Shown here: positions 1-10,375 of the stretch, one piece after another
Layout: the number at the start of each line of letters is the position of its first letter
How positions within the stretch are numbered: the first letter of the stretch is position 1
Assembly: GCF_000003605.2 (NCBI RefSeq)
Contig: NW_003128198.1
Coordinates: 1 to 13,444, forward strand
Length of the DNA: 13,444 nucleotides
Reading direction: 5' to 3'
Source of the DNA: Saccoglossus kowalevskii
Lineage: Eukaryota > Hemichordata > Enteropneusta > Harrimaniidae
Program-made: the position numbers and the translations under genes
Notes under the pieces: generated by a model
Told to the model about the DNA's origin: nothing
Databases searched by the model: none
Seen by the model: only the letters and a program-made list of their open reading frames with translations

Positions 1-14
1 CATCACACGGGTGT
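1..14. repeat. degenerate left-edge monomer
   Basis: The first bases read CATCACACGGGTGTG where the consensus has CTAGACACTGGTGTG, so four of the first nine positions differ before the match becomes clean. The next unit also carries unusual changes (ACAGGCGTG near 38-47). Edge monomers of tandem arrays are typically the most diverged, so this may be the true left boundary. With no flank in the window it cannot be proved. Confidence 0.45.
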
Positions 15-300
15 GAAAACCAGTTGTATTCCTGGACACAGGCGTGAAAGCCAGTTGTATTCCTAGACACTGGTGTGAAAACCAGTTGTATTCCTAGACA
101 CTGATGTGAAAGCCAGTTGTATTCCTAGACACTGGTGTGAAAGCCAGTTGTATTCCTAGACACTGATGTGAAAGCCAGTTGTATTCCTAGACACTGATGT
201 GAAAGCCAGTTGCATTCCTAGACACTAGTGTGAAAGCCAGATGTATTCCTAGACACTTGTGTGAAAGCCAGTTGTATTCCTAGACACTGGTGTAAAACCC

Positions 301-385
301 AGTTGTATTGATGAGCACTAGTGTGAAACCCCTAGTTGTACTGCTGGACACTGGTGTGAAACCCTGTTGTACTGCTGGACACTGG
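301..385. repeat. cluster of diverged monomers (TGATGAGC / TACTGCTGG type)
   Basis: Three neighbouring units depart strongly from consensus: TTGATGAGCACTAG at 308, a 33-bp unit with GAAACCCCTAGTTGTACTG at 325-343, and a second TACTGCTGGACAC just after. They are distant relatives of the GATGGGC and GCGAAGCCTAG cassette seen in domain III at 6629, 7012, 8439 and 11200. This looks like an old or decayed copy of that cassette. Confidence 0.6.
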
Positions 386-846
386 TGTGAAACCCAGTTG
401 TATTCCTGGGCACTGATGTGAAAGCCAGTTGTATTCCTAGACACTAGTGTGGAAGCCAGTTGTATTCCTAGACACTGGTGTGAAAGCCAGTTGTATTCCT
501 AGACACTGGTGTGAAAGCCAGTTGTATTCTTAGACACTGGTGTGAAAGCCAGTTGTATTCTTAGACACTGGTGTGAAAGCCAGTTGTATTCCTAGACACT
601 AGTGTGAAAGCTAGTTGTATTCATAGTCACTGGTGTGAAAGCCAGTTGTATTCCTAGACACTGATGTGAAAGCCAGTTGTATTCCTAGACACTGGTGTGA
701 AAACCAGTTGTATTCCAAGACACTGGTGTGAAAGCCAGTTGTATTCTTAGACACTGGTGTGAAACTCAGTTGTATTCCTAGACACTGGTGTGAAAGCCAG
801 TTGTATTCCTAGACACTGGTGTGAAAGCCAGTTGTATTCCTAGACA

Positions 847-875
847 CTGTTGTGAAAGCCAGTGTATCCTAGACA
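847..875. repeat. 29-bp shortened monomer
   Basis: This unit reads GCCAGTGTATCCTAG in place of GCCAGTTGTATTCCTAG, with two single T losses, giving 29 bp between successive unit starts at 847 and 876. A further unit near 980-995 (CAGTTGTATCTTAG) has lost one base. These private indels are useful anchors for alignment. Confidence 0.75.
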
Positions 876-974
876 CTGGTGTGAAAGCCAGTTGTGTTTC
901 TAGACACTGCTGTGAAAGCCAGTTGTATTCTTAGACACTGGTGTGAAAGCCAGTTGTATTCCTGGACACTGGTG

Positions 975-1440
975 TGAAACCCAGTTGTATCTTAGACACT
1001 GGTGTGAAAGCCAGTTGTATTCCTCGACACTGGTGTGAAAGCCAGTTGTATTCCTAGATACTGGTGTGAAAGCCAGTTGTATTCCTAGATACTGGTGTGA
1101 AAGCCAGTTGTATTCCTAGACATTAGTGTGAAAGCCAGTTGTATTCCTAGACACTGGTGTGAAACCCAGTTGTATTCCTAGACACTGGTGTGAAACCCAG
1201 TTGTATTCTTAGACACTGGTGTGAAAGCCAGTTGTATTCCTCGACACTGGTGTGAAAGCCAGTTGTATTTCTAGATACTGGTGTGAAAGCCAGTTGTATT
1301 CCTAGACACTGGTGTGAAAGCCATTTGTATTCCTAGGATACTGGTGTGAAAGCCAGTTGTATTCCTAGACACTGGTGTGAAAGCCAGTTGTATTCCTAGA
1401 CACTGGTGTGAAAGCCAGTTGTGTTTCTAGACACTGCTGT
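975..1440. repeat. domain III-like module inside domain I, with a 217-bp (7-unit) local repeat
   Basis: The variant order GAAACCC with TTAG, then CCTCGAC, then CCTAGATAC occurs twice, with CCTCGAC at 1022 and 1239, 217 bp or seven units apart. The second copy continues with the 32-bp CCTAGGATAC unit at 1332 and TGTTTCTAGACACTGCTG at 1420. The same series occurs in domain III: CCTCGAC at 7433 and CCTAGG at 7526, both at offset 6,194, and GTGTTTCT at 7646 after one extra unit. Shared order of several rare variants supports common descent rather than chance. Confidence 0.7.
1326..1345. repeat. 32-bp monomer with CCTAGG (AvrII-type palindrome)
   Basis: One G is inserted after CCTAG, giving TTCCTAGGATACTGG. 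The same 32-bp unit occurs at 7526, 8984, about 9916 and 11745, and a CCTAGAATAC relative at about 10381. It is shared between domain I and domain III only, and it explains the extra base in the 1,458, 1,892 and 2,761-bp offsets. Confidence 0.85.
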
Positions 1441-2115
1441 GAAAGCCAGTTGTATTCCTAGACACTGGTGTGAAAGCCAGTTGTATTCCTGGACACTGGT
1501 GTGAAAGCCAGTTGTATTCCTAGACACTGGTGTGAAAGCCAGTTGTGTTTCTAGACACTGGTGTGAAAGCCAGTTGTATTCCTAGACACTGGTGTGAAAG
1601 CCAGTTGTGTTTCTAGACACTGCTGTGAAAGCCAGTTGTATTCTTAGAAACTGGTGTGAAAGCCAGTTGTATTCTTCGACACTGCTGTGAAAGCCAGTTG
1701 TATTCCTAGACACTGGTGTGAAAGCCAGTTGTATTCTTAGAAACTGGTGTGAAAGCCAGTTGTGTTCCAAGACACTGGTGTGAAAGCCAGTTGTATTCCT
1801 ACACACTAGTGTGAAAGCCAGTTGTATTCCTAGACACTGGTGTGAAAGCCAGTTGTATTCCTAGACACTGGTATGAAAGCCAGTTGTATTCCTAGACACT
1901 GGTGTGAAAGCCAGTTGTATTCCTTGACACTGGTATGAAAGCCAGTTGTATTCCTGGACATTAGTGTGAAGGTCAGTTGTATTCCTAGACACTGGTGTGA
2001 AACCCAGTTGTATTCCTAGACATTAGTGTGAAACCCACTTGTATTCCTAGACATTAGTGTGAAAGCCAGTTGTATTCCTAGACATTAGTGTGAAAGCCAG
2101 TTGTATTCCTAGACA

Positions 2116-2126
2116 CTGGTGGTGTG
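2116..2126. repeat. 34-bp monomer with GGT duplication
   Basis: The unit reads CTGGTGGTGTGAAA where all other units have a single GGT, an in-place 3-bp duplication. The equivalent unit in the right duplication copy (near 5181) lacks it, so it arose after that duplication. It accounts for the 3-bp shift in offset between the two copies. Confidence 0.85.
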
Positions 2127-2127
2127 A

Positions 2128-3080
2128 AACCCAATTGTATTGCTAGACATTGGTGCGAGTCCTAGTTGTATTGCTATACATTGGCGTGAAAGCCAGTTGT
2201 ATTCCTAGACACTGGTGTGAAAGCCAGTTGTATTCCTAGACACTGGTGTGAAAGCTAGTTGTATTCTTAGACACTGGTGTGAAAACCAGTTGTATTCATA
2301 GACATTAGTGTGAAAGTCAGTTGCATTCCTAGACATTGGTATGAAAGCCAGTTGTATTCCTAGACACTGGTGTGAAGGCCAGCTGTATTCCTAGACACTG
2401 GTGTGAAAGCCAGTTGTATTCCTAGACACTGGTGTGAAAGCCAGTTGTATTCCTAGACACTGGTGTGAAGCCAGCTGTATTCCTAGACACTGGTATGAAA
2501 GCCAGCTGTATTCCTGGACTTTAGTGTGAAAGTCAGTTGTATTCCTAGACACTGGTGTGAAAGCCAGTTGTATTCCTAGACACTGGTATGAAACCCAGCT
2601 GTATTCCTAGACATTAGTGTGAAAGCCAGTTGTATTCCTAGACACTGGTGTAAAACCCAATTGTATTGCTAGACATTGGTGCGAGTCCTAGTTGTATTGC
2701 TAGACATTGGCGTGAAAGCCAGTTGTATTCCTAGACACTGGTGTGAAAGCCAGTTGTATTCCTAGACACTGGTGTGAAAGCTAGTTGTATTCTTAGACAC
2801 TGGTGTGAAAACCAGTTGTATTCATAGACATTAGTGTGAAAGTCAGTTGTATTCCTAGACATTGGTATGAAAGCCAGTTGTATTCCTAGACACTGGTGTG
2901 AAGGCCAGCTGTATTCCTAGACACTGGTGTGAAAGCCAGTTGTATTCCTAGACACTGGTGTGAAAGCCAGTTGTATTCCTAGACACTGGTGTGAAAGCCA
3001 GTTGTATTCCTAGACACTGGTGTGAAGCCAGCTGTATTCCTAGACACTGGTATGAAAGCCAGCTGTATTCCTAGACATTA
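2128..3080. repeat. 526-bp tandem higher-order repeat, two copies
   Basis: The series CCCAATTG, TTGCTAGACATTGGTGCGAGTC, GGCGTGAAAG, GAAAGCTAG, GAAAACC with TTCATAG, GAAAGTCAG, ATTGGTATG and GAAGGCCAGCTG occurs twice in tandem. GCGAGTCCTAG lies at 2155 and 2681 and GAAAACC at 2281 and 2807, both 526 bp apart (17 units less one base). The same doublet persists in the right duplication copy, where the spacing is 434 bp (14 units) because three units are missing. Confidence 0.8.
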
Positions 3081-3540
3081 GTGTGAAAGTCAGTTGTATT
3101 CCTAGACACTGGTGTTAAACGCAGTTGTATTCCTAGACAATGGTGTGAAAGTCAGTTGTATTCCTAGACACTGGTACGAAACCCAGTTGTATTGCTTGGC
3201 ACTGGTGTGAAACCCAGTTGTATTTTTAGACACTGGTGTGAAACCCAGTTGTATTCGTAGACTTTGGTGTGAAACCCAGTTGTATTCGTAGACACTGGTG
3301 CGAAACCAAGTTGTATTGCTGGACACTGTTGTGAAATCCAGTTGTATTCCTAGACACTGGTATGAAACCCAGTTGCATTTTTAGAAACTGGTGTGAAAGC
3401 CAGTTGTATTCCTAGACACTGGTGTGAAACCCTGTTGCATTTTTAGAAACTGGTGTGAAAGCCAGTTGTATTCCTAGACACTGGTGTGAAAGCCAGTTGT
3501 ATTCTTAGACACTGGTGTGAAAGCCAGTTGTATTCCTAGA

Positions 3541-3840
3541 CACTGGTGTGAAAGCTAGTTGTATTCTTAGACACTGGTGTGAAAACCAGTTGTATTCATA
3601 GACATTAGTGTGAAAGTCAGTTGTATTCCTAGACATTGGTATGAAAGCCAGTTGTATTCCTAGTCACTGGTGTGAAGGCCAGCTGTATTCCTAGACACTG
3701 GTATGAAAGCCAGCTGTATTCCTAGACATTAGTGTGAAAGTCAGTTGTATTCCTCGACACTGGTGTGAAAGCCAGTTGTATTCCTAGACACTGGTATGAA
3801 ACCCAGCTGTATTCCTAGACATTAGTGTGAAAGTCAGTTG
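3541..3840. repeat. third, partial copy of the GAAAGCTAG-GAAAACC module
   Basis: From GAAAGCTAGTTG at about 3550 and GAAAACC at 3581, the ordered variants TTCATAG, ATTAG with GAAAGTCAG, ATTGGTATG and GAAGGCCAGCTG repeat as in the 526-bp unit. The preceding GGTGCGAGTC part is missing. GAAAACC here is 774 bp (25 units less one base) from its nearest relative at 2807. It ends in ATTAGTGTGAAAGTCAGTTGC at about 3840. Confidence 0.7.
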
Positions 3841-3842
3841 CA

Positions 3843-4400
3843 ATCCTAGACACTGGTGTGAAACCCAGTTGTATTCCTAGACAATGGTGTGAAAGTCAGT
3901 TGTATTTCTAGACACTGGTGTGAAAGCCACTTGTATTCCTAGACACTGGTGTGAAGCCAGCTGTATTTCTTGACACTGGTATGAAAGCCAGTTGTATTCC
4001 TAGACACTGGTATGAAAGCCAGTTGTATTCCTAGACACTGGTATGAAAGCCAGCTGTATTCCTAGACACTGGTATGAAACCCAGTTGTATTCCTAGACAC
4101 TGGTGTGAAAGCCAGTTGTATTCCTAGACACTGGTATGAAACCCAGTTGTATTCCTAGACACTGGTGTAAAGCCAGTTGTATTCCTAGACATTAGTGTGA
4201 AAGTCAGTTGTATTCCTAGACACTGGTATGAAAGCCAGTTGTATTCCTAGACTCTGGTGTGAAAGCCAGCTGTATTCCTAGACACTGGTATGAAACCCAG
4301 CTGCATTCCTAGACACTGGTGTGAAAGCCAGTTGTAATCCCAGACACTGGTGTGAAAGCCAGTTGTATTCCTAGACACTGGTGTGAAAGCCATCTGTATT
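3843..4400. repeat. domain II segment also present at the right end of the array (left copy)
   Basis: This pairs with about 12825-13382 at a constant offset of 8,982 bp. Shared rare markers: ACAATGGTG (3881 and 12863), AAAGCCACTTG (3922 and 12904), ACTCTGG (4251 and 13233) and GCCATCTG (4389 and 13371). No indel separates the copies across about 500 bp. Point differences include TTCTTGAC at about 3966 against TTCTAGAC, and AATCCCAG at about 4335 against ATTCCTAG. Confidence 0.85.
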
Positions 4401-4990
4401 CTTAGACACTGGTGTGAAAGCCAGTTGTATTCCTAGACACATTTGTGAAAGCCAGTTGTATTCCTAGACACTGGTGTGAAGCCAGTTGTATTCCTAGACA
4501 TTAGTATGAAAGTCAGTTGTATTCCTAGACACTGGTATGAAAGCCAGTAGTATTCCTAGACACTGGTGTGAAAGCCAGCTGTATTCCTAGACACTGGTGT
4601 GAAAGCCAGTTGTATTCCTAGACACTGGTGTGAAGCCAGCTGTATTTCTAGACACTGGTGTGAAAGCCAGTTGTATTCTTAGACACTGGTGTGAAGCCAG
4701 CTGTATTTCTAGACACTGGTATGAAAGCCAGTTGTATTCCTAGACACTGGTGTGAAGCCAGTTGTATTCCTAGACGTTAGTATGAAGGTCAGTTGTATTC
4801 CTAGACACTGGTATGAAAGCCAGTTGTATTCCTAGACACTAGTGTGAAAGCCAGTTGTATTCCTAGACACTGGTGTGAAAGCCAATTGTATTCCTAGACA
4901 CTGGTATGAAAGCCGGTTGTATTCCTAGACACTGGTATGAAAGCCAGTTGTACTCCTAGACACTGGTGTGAAAGCCAGTTGTATTCCTAG

Positions 4991-6410
4991 ACACTGGTAT
5001 GAAAGCCAGTTGTATTCCTGGACATTAGTGTGAAGGTCAGTTGTATTCCTAGACACTGGTGTGAAACCCAGTTGTATTCCTAGACATTAGTGTGAAACCC
5101 AGTTGTATTCCTAGACATTAGTGTGAAAGCCAGTTGTATTCCTAGACATTAGTGTGAAAGCCAGTTGTATTCCTAGACACTGGTGTGAAACCCAATTGTA
5201 TTGCTAGACATTGGTGCGAGTCCTAGTTGTATTGCTATACATTGGCGTGAAAGCCAGTTGTATTCCTAGACACTGGTGTGAAAGCCAGTTGTATTCCTAG
5301 ACACTGGTGTGAAAGCTAGTTGTATTCTTAGACACTGGTGTGAAAACCAGTTGTATTCATAGACATTAGTGTGAAAGTCAGTTGTATTCCTAGACATTGG
5401 TATGAAAGCCAGTTGTATTCCTAGACACTGGTGTGAAGGCCAGCTGTATTCCTAGACACTGGTGTGAAAGCCAGTTGTATTCCTGGACTTTAGTGTGAAA
5501 GTCAGTTGTATTCCTAGACACTGGTGTGAAAGCCAGTTGTATTCCTAGACACTGGTATGAAACCCAGCTGTATTCCTAGACATTAGTGTGAAAGCCAGTT
5601 GTATTCCTAGACACTGGTGTAAAACCCAATTGTATTGCTCGACATTGGTGCGAGTCCTAGTTGTATTGCTAGACATTGGCGTGAAAGCCAGTTGTATTCC
5701 TAGACACTGGTGTGAAAGCCAGTTGTATTCCTAGACACTGGTGTGAAAGCTTGTTGTATTCTTAGACACTGGTGTGAAAACCAGTTGAATTCATAGACAT
5801 TAGTGTGAAAGTCAGTTGTATTCCTAGACATTGGTATGAAAGCCAGTTGTATTCCTAGACACTGGTGTGAAGGCCAGCTGTATTCCTAGACACTGGTGTG
5901 AAAGCCAGTTGTATTCCTAGACACTGGTGTGAAAGCCAGTTGTATTCCTAGACACTGGTGTGAAGCCAGCTGTATTCCTAGACACTGGTATGAAAGCCAG
6001 CTGTATTCCTGGATATTAGTGTGAAAGTCTGTTGTATTCCTAGACACTGGTGTGAAAGCCAGTTGTATTCCTAGACACTGGTATGAAACCCAGCTGTATT
6101 CCTAGACATTAGTGTGAAAGTCAGTTGTATTCCTAGACACTGGTGTTAAACGCAGTTGTATTCCTAGACAATGGTGTGAAAGTCAGTTGTATTCCTAGAC
6201 ACTGGTACGAAACCCAGTTGTATTGCTTGGCACTGGTGTGAAACCCAGTTGTATTTTTAGACACTGGTGTGAAACCCAGTTGTATTCCTAGACATTGGTG
6301 TGAAACCCAGTTGTATTCGTAGACACTGGTGCGAAACCTAGTTGTATTGCTGGACACTGTTGTGAAATCCAGTTGTATTCCTAGACACTGGTGTGAAACC
6401 CTGTTGCATT
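4991..6410. repeat. large segmental duplication inside the array, right copy
   Basis: This is the partner of about 1931-3380, sharing the same ordered series of rare variant units. It lacks three units present in the left copy after the GAAGGCCAGCTG unit near 5450. It carries extra units around 6010-6110, including GGATATTAGTGTGAAAGTC. Unique point changes include TTGCTCGAC at 5635 and GTTGAATTCATAG near 5783. Confidence 0.85.
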
Positions 6411-6628
6411 TTTAGAAACTGGTGTGAAAGCCAGTTGTATTCCTAGACACTGGTGTGAAAGCCAGTTGTATTCTTAGACACTGCTGTGAAAGCCAGTTGT
6501 ATTCTTAGACACTGGTGTGAAAGCCAGTTGTATTCCTGGACACTGGTGTGAAAGCCAGTTGTATTGCTAGACACTGGTGTGAAACCCAGTTGTATTCTTA
6601 GACACTGGTGCGAAACCCAGTTGTATTG

Positions 6629-7080
6629 ATGGGCTCTGGTGTGAAACCCAGTTGTATTCCTAGACACTGGTGCGAAGCCTAGTTGTACTGCTGGACACTG
6701 GTGTGAAACCCAGTTGTATTGATTGACAGTGGTGTGAAACCCAGTTGTATTCCTAGACACTGGTGTGAAGGCCAGCTGTATTCCTTGACACTGGTGTGAA
6801 AGCCAGTTGTATTCCTAGACACTGGTGTGAAAGCCAGTTGTATTCCTAGACACTGGTGTGAAGCCAGCTGTATTCCTAGACACTGGTATGAAAGCCAGCT
6901 GTATTCCTGGATATTAGTGTGAAAGTCTGTTGTATTCCTAGACACTGGTGTGAAAGCCAGTTGTATTCCTAGACACTGGTGTGAAACCCAGTTGTATTCC
7001 TAGACACTGGTGCGAAGCCTAGTTGTACTGCTGGACACTGGTGTGAAACCCAGTTGTATTGCTTGACAGTGGTGTGAAAC
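6629..7080. repeat. GATGGGC / GCGAAGCCTAG cassettes with an embedded domain II patch
   Basis: Two copies of the diverged cassette GCGAAGCCTAG then TACTGCTGGACAC then TTGACAGTGG lie at 6672 and 7012. Between them, about 6748-6960 matches about 5850-6062 of domain II at offset 898: GAAGGCCAGCTG at 5869 and 6767, GGATATTAG at 6011 and 6909. The domain II to III boundary is thus interdigitated rather than a single break. Confidence 0.7.
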
Positions 7081-8487
7081 CCAGTTGTATTCCTAGACAC
7101 TGGTGTGAAAGCCAGTTGTGTTCCTAGACACTGGTGTGAAAACCAGTTGTATTCCTAGACACTGGTATGAAAGCCAGTTGTATTCCTAGACATTAGTGTG
7201 AAGGTCAGTTGTATTCCTAGACACTGGTGTGAAACCCAGTTGTATTCCTAGACATTAGTGTGAAAGCCAGTTGTATTCCTAGACATTAGTGTGAAAGCCA
7301 GTTGTATTCCTAGACATTAGTGTGAAAGCCAGTTGTATTCCTAGACACTGGTGTGATACCCAGTTGTATTCCTAGACACTGGTGTGAAACCCAGTTGTAT
7401 TCTTAGACACTTGTGTGAAAGCCAGTTGTATTCCTCGACACTGGTGTGAAAGCCAGTTGTATTCCTAGATACTGGTGTGAAAGCCAGTTGTATTCCTAGA
7501 CACTGGTGTGAAAGCCAGTTGTATTCCTAGGATACTGGTGTGAAAGCCAGTTGTGTTCCTAGACACTGGTGTGAAAGCCAGTTGTATTCCTAGACACTGG
7601 TGTGAAAGCCAGTTGTATTCCTAGACACTGGTGTGAAAGCCAGTTGTGTTTCTAGACACTGTTGTGAAAGCCAGTTGTATTCCTAGACACTGGTGTGAAA
7701 GCCAGTTGTATTGCTTAGCACTGGTGCGAAAGCCAGTTGTATTCTTAGACACTGGTGTGAAAGCCAGTTGTATTTCTAGACACTGCTGTGAAAGCCAGTT
7801 TTATTCTTAGACACTGGTGTGAAAGCCAGTTGTATTCCTAGACACTGGTGTGAAAGCCAGTTGTATTCCTAGACACTGGTGTGAAAGCCAGTTGTATTCT
7901 TAGACACTGGTGTGAAAGCCAGTTGTATTCTTAGACACTGGTGCGAAACCCAGTTGTATTGATGGGCACTGGTGTGAAAGCCAGTTGTATTCCTAGACAC
8001 TGGTGTGAAAGCCAGTTGTGTTCCTAGACACTGGTGTGAAAGCCAGTTGTATTCCTAGACACTGGTGTGAAAGCCAGTTGTTTTCCTAGACACTGGTATG
8101 AAAGCCAGTTGTATTCCTAGACATTAGTGTGAAGGTCAGTTGTATTCCTAGACACTGGTGTGAAACCCAGTAGTATTCCTAGACATTAGTGTGAAACCCA
8201 GTTGTATTCCTAGACATAAGTGTGAAAGCCAGTTGTATTCCTAGACATTAGTGTGAAAGCCAGTTGTATTCCTAGACACTGGTGTGAAACCCAGTTGTAT
8301 TCCTAGACACTGGTGTGAAACCCAGTTGTATTCTTAGACACTGGTGTGAAAGCCAGTTGTATTCCAAGACACTGGTGTGAAAGCCAGTTGTATTCCAAGA
8401 CACTGGTGTGAAACCCAGTTGTATTCCTAGACACTGGTGCGAAGCCTAGTTGTACTGCTGGACACTGGTGTGAAAGCCAGTTGTATT
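7061..8487. repeat. 1.46-kb higher-order repeat, copy A
   Basis: Running from one GCTTGACAGTGG unit to the next, this block aligns with 8488-9848. Marker pairs at offset 1,458 bp (46 units of 31 plus one of 32) are GATACC (7355 and 8813), GCTTAGCA (7713 and 9171), GATGGGC (7961 and 9419), GACATAAG (8213 and 9671) and TCCAAG (8364 and 9822). Reading the aligned part by eye I find about five substitutions, so identity exceeds 99%. The initial offset is 1,427 because copy B has one extra unit near 8550. The homology also extends about 100 bp upstream of both starts. Confidence 0.9.
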
Positions 8488-9848
8488 GCTTGACAGTGGT
8501 GTGAAACCCAGTTGTATTCCTAGACACTGGTGTGAAAGCCAGTTGTGTTCCTAGACACTGGTGTGAAAGCCAGTTGTATTCCTAGACACTGGTGTGAAAA
8601 CCAGTTGTATTCCTAGACACTGGTATGAAAGCCAGTTGTATTCCTAGACATTAGTGTGAAGGTCAGTTGTATTCCTAGACACTGGTGTGAAACCCAGTTG
8701 TATTCCTAGACATTAGTGTGAAAGCCAGTTGTATTCCTAGACATTAGTGTGAAAGCCAGTTGTATTCCTAGACATTAGTGTGAAAGCCAGTTGTATTCCT
8801 AGACACTGGTGTGATACCCAGTTGTATTCCTAGACACTGGTGTGAAACCCAGTTGTATTCTTAGACACTGGTGTGAAAGCCAGTTGTATTCCTCGACACT
8901 GGTGTGAAAGCCAGTTGTATTCCTAGATACTGGTGTGAAAGCCAGTTGTATTCCTAGACACTGGTGTGAAAGCCAGTTGTATTCCTAGGATACTGGTGTG
9001 AAAGCCAGTTGTGTTCCTAGACACTGGTGTGAAAGCCAGTTGTATTCCTAGACACTGGTGTGAAAGCCAGTTGTATTCCTAGACACTGGTGTGAAAGCCA
9101 GTTGTGTTTCTAGACACTGTTGTGAAAGCCAGTTGTATTCCTAGACACTGGTGTGAAAGCCAGTTGTATTGCTTAGCACTGGTGCGAAAGCCAGTTGTAT
9201 TCTTAGACACTGGTGTGAAAGCCAGTTGTATTTCTAGACACTGCTGTGAAAGCCAGTTTTATTCTTAGACACTGGTGTGAAAGCCAGTTGTATTCCTAGA
9301 CACTGGTGTGAAAGCCAGTTGTATTCCTAGACACTGGTGTGAAAGCCAGTTGTATTCTTAGACACTGGTGTGAAAGCCAGTTGTATTCTTAGACACTGGT
9401 GCGAAACCCAATTGTATTGATGGGCACTGGTGTGAAAGCCAGTTGTATTCCTAGACACTGGTGTGAAAGCCAGTTGTGTTCCTAGACACTGGTGTGAAAG
9501 CCAGTTGTATTCCTAGACACTGGTGTGAAAGCCAGTTGTTTTCCTAGACACTGGTATGAAAGCCAGTTGTATTCCTAGACATTAGTGTGAAGGTCAGTTG
9601 TATTCCTAGACACTGGTGTGAAACCCAGTTGTATTCCTAGACATTAGTGTGAAACCCAGTTGTATTCCTAGACATAAGTGTGAAAGCCAGTTGTATTCCT
9701 AGACATTAGTGTGAAAGCCAGTTGTATTCCTAGACACTGGTGTGAAACCCAGTTGTATTCCTAGACACTGGTGTGAAACCCAGTTGTATTCTTAGACACT
9801 GGTGGGAAAGCCAGTTGTATTCCAAGACACTGGTGTGAAAGCCAGTTG
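8488..9848. repeat. 1.46-kb higher-order repeat, copy B
   Basis: This is the direct tandem neighbour of copy A and nearly identical to it. Private differences are one additional canonical unit near 8550, CCCAATTG at about 9408, a restored CAGTTG where copy A has CAGTAG at about 8169, and GGTGGGAAA at about 9802. After TCCAAG at 9822 the copies part: copy A continues into the GCGAAGCCTAG cassette, while copy B runs into CCTAGATAC units. Confidence 0.88.
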
Positions 9849-9966
9849 TATTCCTAGATACTGGTGTGAAAGCCAGTTGTATTCCTAGACACTGGTGTGA
9901 AAGCCAGTTGTATTCCTAGGATACTGGTGTGAAAGCCAGTTGTATTCCTAGACACTGGTGTGAAAG

Positions 9967-10375
9967 CCAGTTGTGTTTCTAGACACTGCTGTGAAAGCCA
10001 GTTGTATTCCTAGACACTGGTGTGAAAGCCAGTTGTATTCCTAGACGTTAGTGTGAAGGTCAGTTGTATTCCTAGACACTGGTGTGAAACCCAGTTGTAT
10101 TCCTAGACATTAGTGTGAAACCCAGTTGTATTCCTAGACATTAGTGTGAAAGCCAGTTGTATTCCTAGACATTAGTGTGAAAGCCAGTTGTATTCCTAGA
10201 CACTGGTGTGAAACCCAGTTGTATTCCTAGACACTGGTGTGAAACCCAGTTGTATTCTTAGACACTGGTGTGAAACCCAGTTGTATTCCTCGACACTGGT
10301 GTGAAAGCCAGTTGTATTCCTCGATACTGGTGTGAAAGCCAGTTGTATTCCTAGACACTGGTGTGAAAGCCAGTT
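9967..10375. repeat. block D, copy 1 (GACGTTAG marked)
   Basis: TGTTTCTAGACACTGCTG, then GACGTTAG at 10044, then GAAGGTCAG at 10055 and a run of ATTAG and GAAACCC units match 11859-12267 at offset 1,892 bp (61 units plus one base). The ACGTTAG variant is rare. A two-base CpG-containing variant shared in the same context is good evidence of duplication. Confidence 0.8.

Larger units (their letters stand above)
1..1930. repeat. array domain I: canonical units with TTTCTAGA variants
   Basis: This stretch is dominated by canonical GAAAGCCAGTTG units. The PvuII-type CAGCTG variant that marks domain II is absent. The GGTATG variant appears only near its right end (from about 1870). From about 890 to 1640 it carries the recurrent pair TTGTGTTTCTAGACAC followed by TGCTGTGAAA, which otherwise occurs only in domain III (from about 7640). 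The domain is therefore more closely related to domain III than to its direct neighbour. Boundaries are approximate because they rest on marker variants. Confidence 0.6.
1931..3380. repeat. large segmental duplication inside the array, left copy
   Basis: This block pairs with about 4991-6410. Shared rare markers are GAAGGTCAG (1968 and 5032), GGTGCGAGTCCTAG (2155 and 5216; 2681 and 5650), GAAAACCAGTTG with TTCATAG (2281 and 5342; 2807 and 5776), and GGTGTTAAACGCAG (3111 and 6142). The offset moves from 3064 to 3061, 2969 and 3031. Each step matches visible events: a GGT insertion at about 2118, loss of three units (31+31+30 bp) from the right copy, and a net gain of two units. Confidence 0.85.
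1930..6950. repeat. array domain II: GGTATG / CAGCTG / 30-bp unit rich
   Basis: The domain is marked by units with GGTATGAAA, by CAGCTG (from about 2390) and by 30-bp units reading GTGTGAAGCCAG that have lost one A. TTTCTAGA paired with TGCTGTG is absent here. ATTAGTGTGAAAGTCAG units are common. The part from 4440 to 4990 is an irregular mix of the same variants, in which I see no clear long-range copy. Nothing here is genic. Confidence 0.65.
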
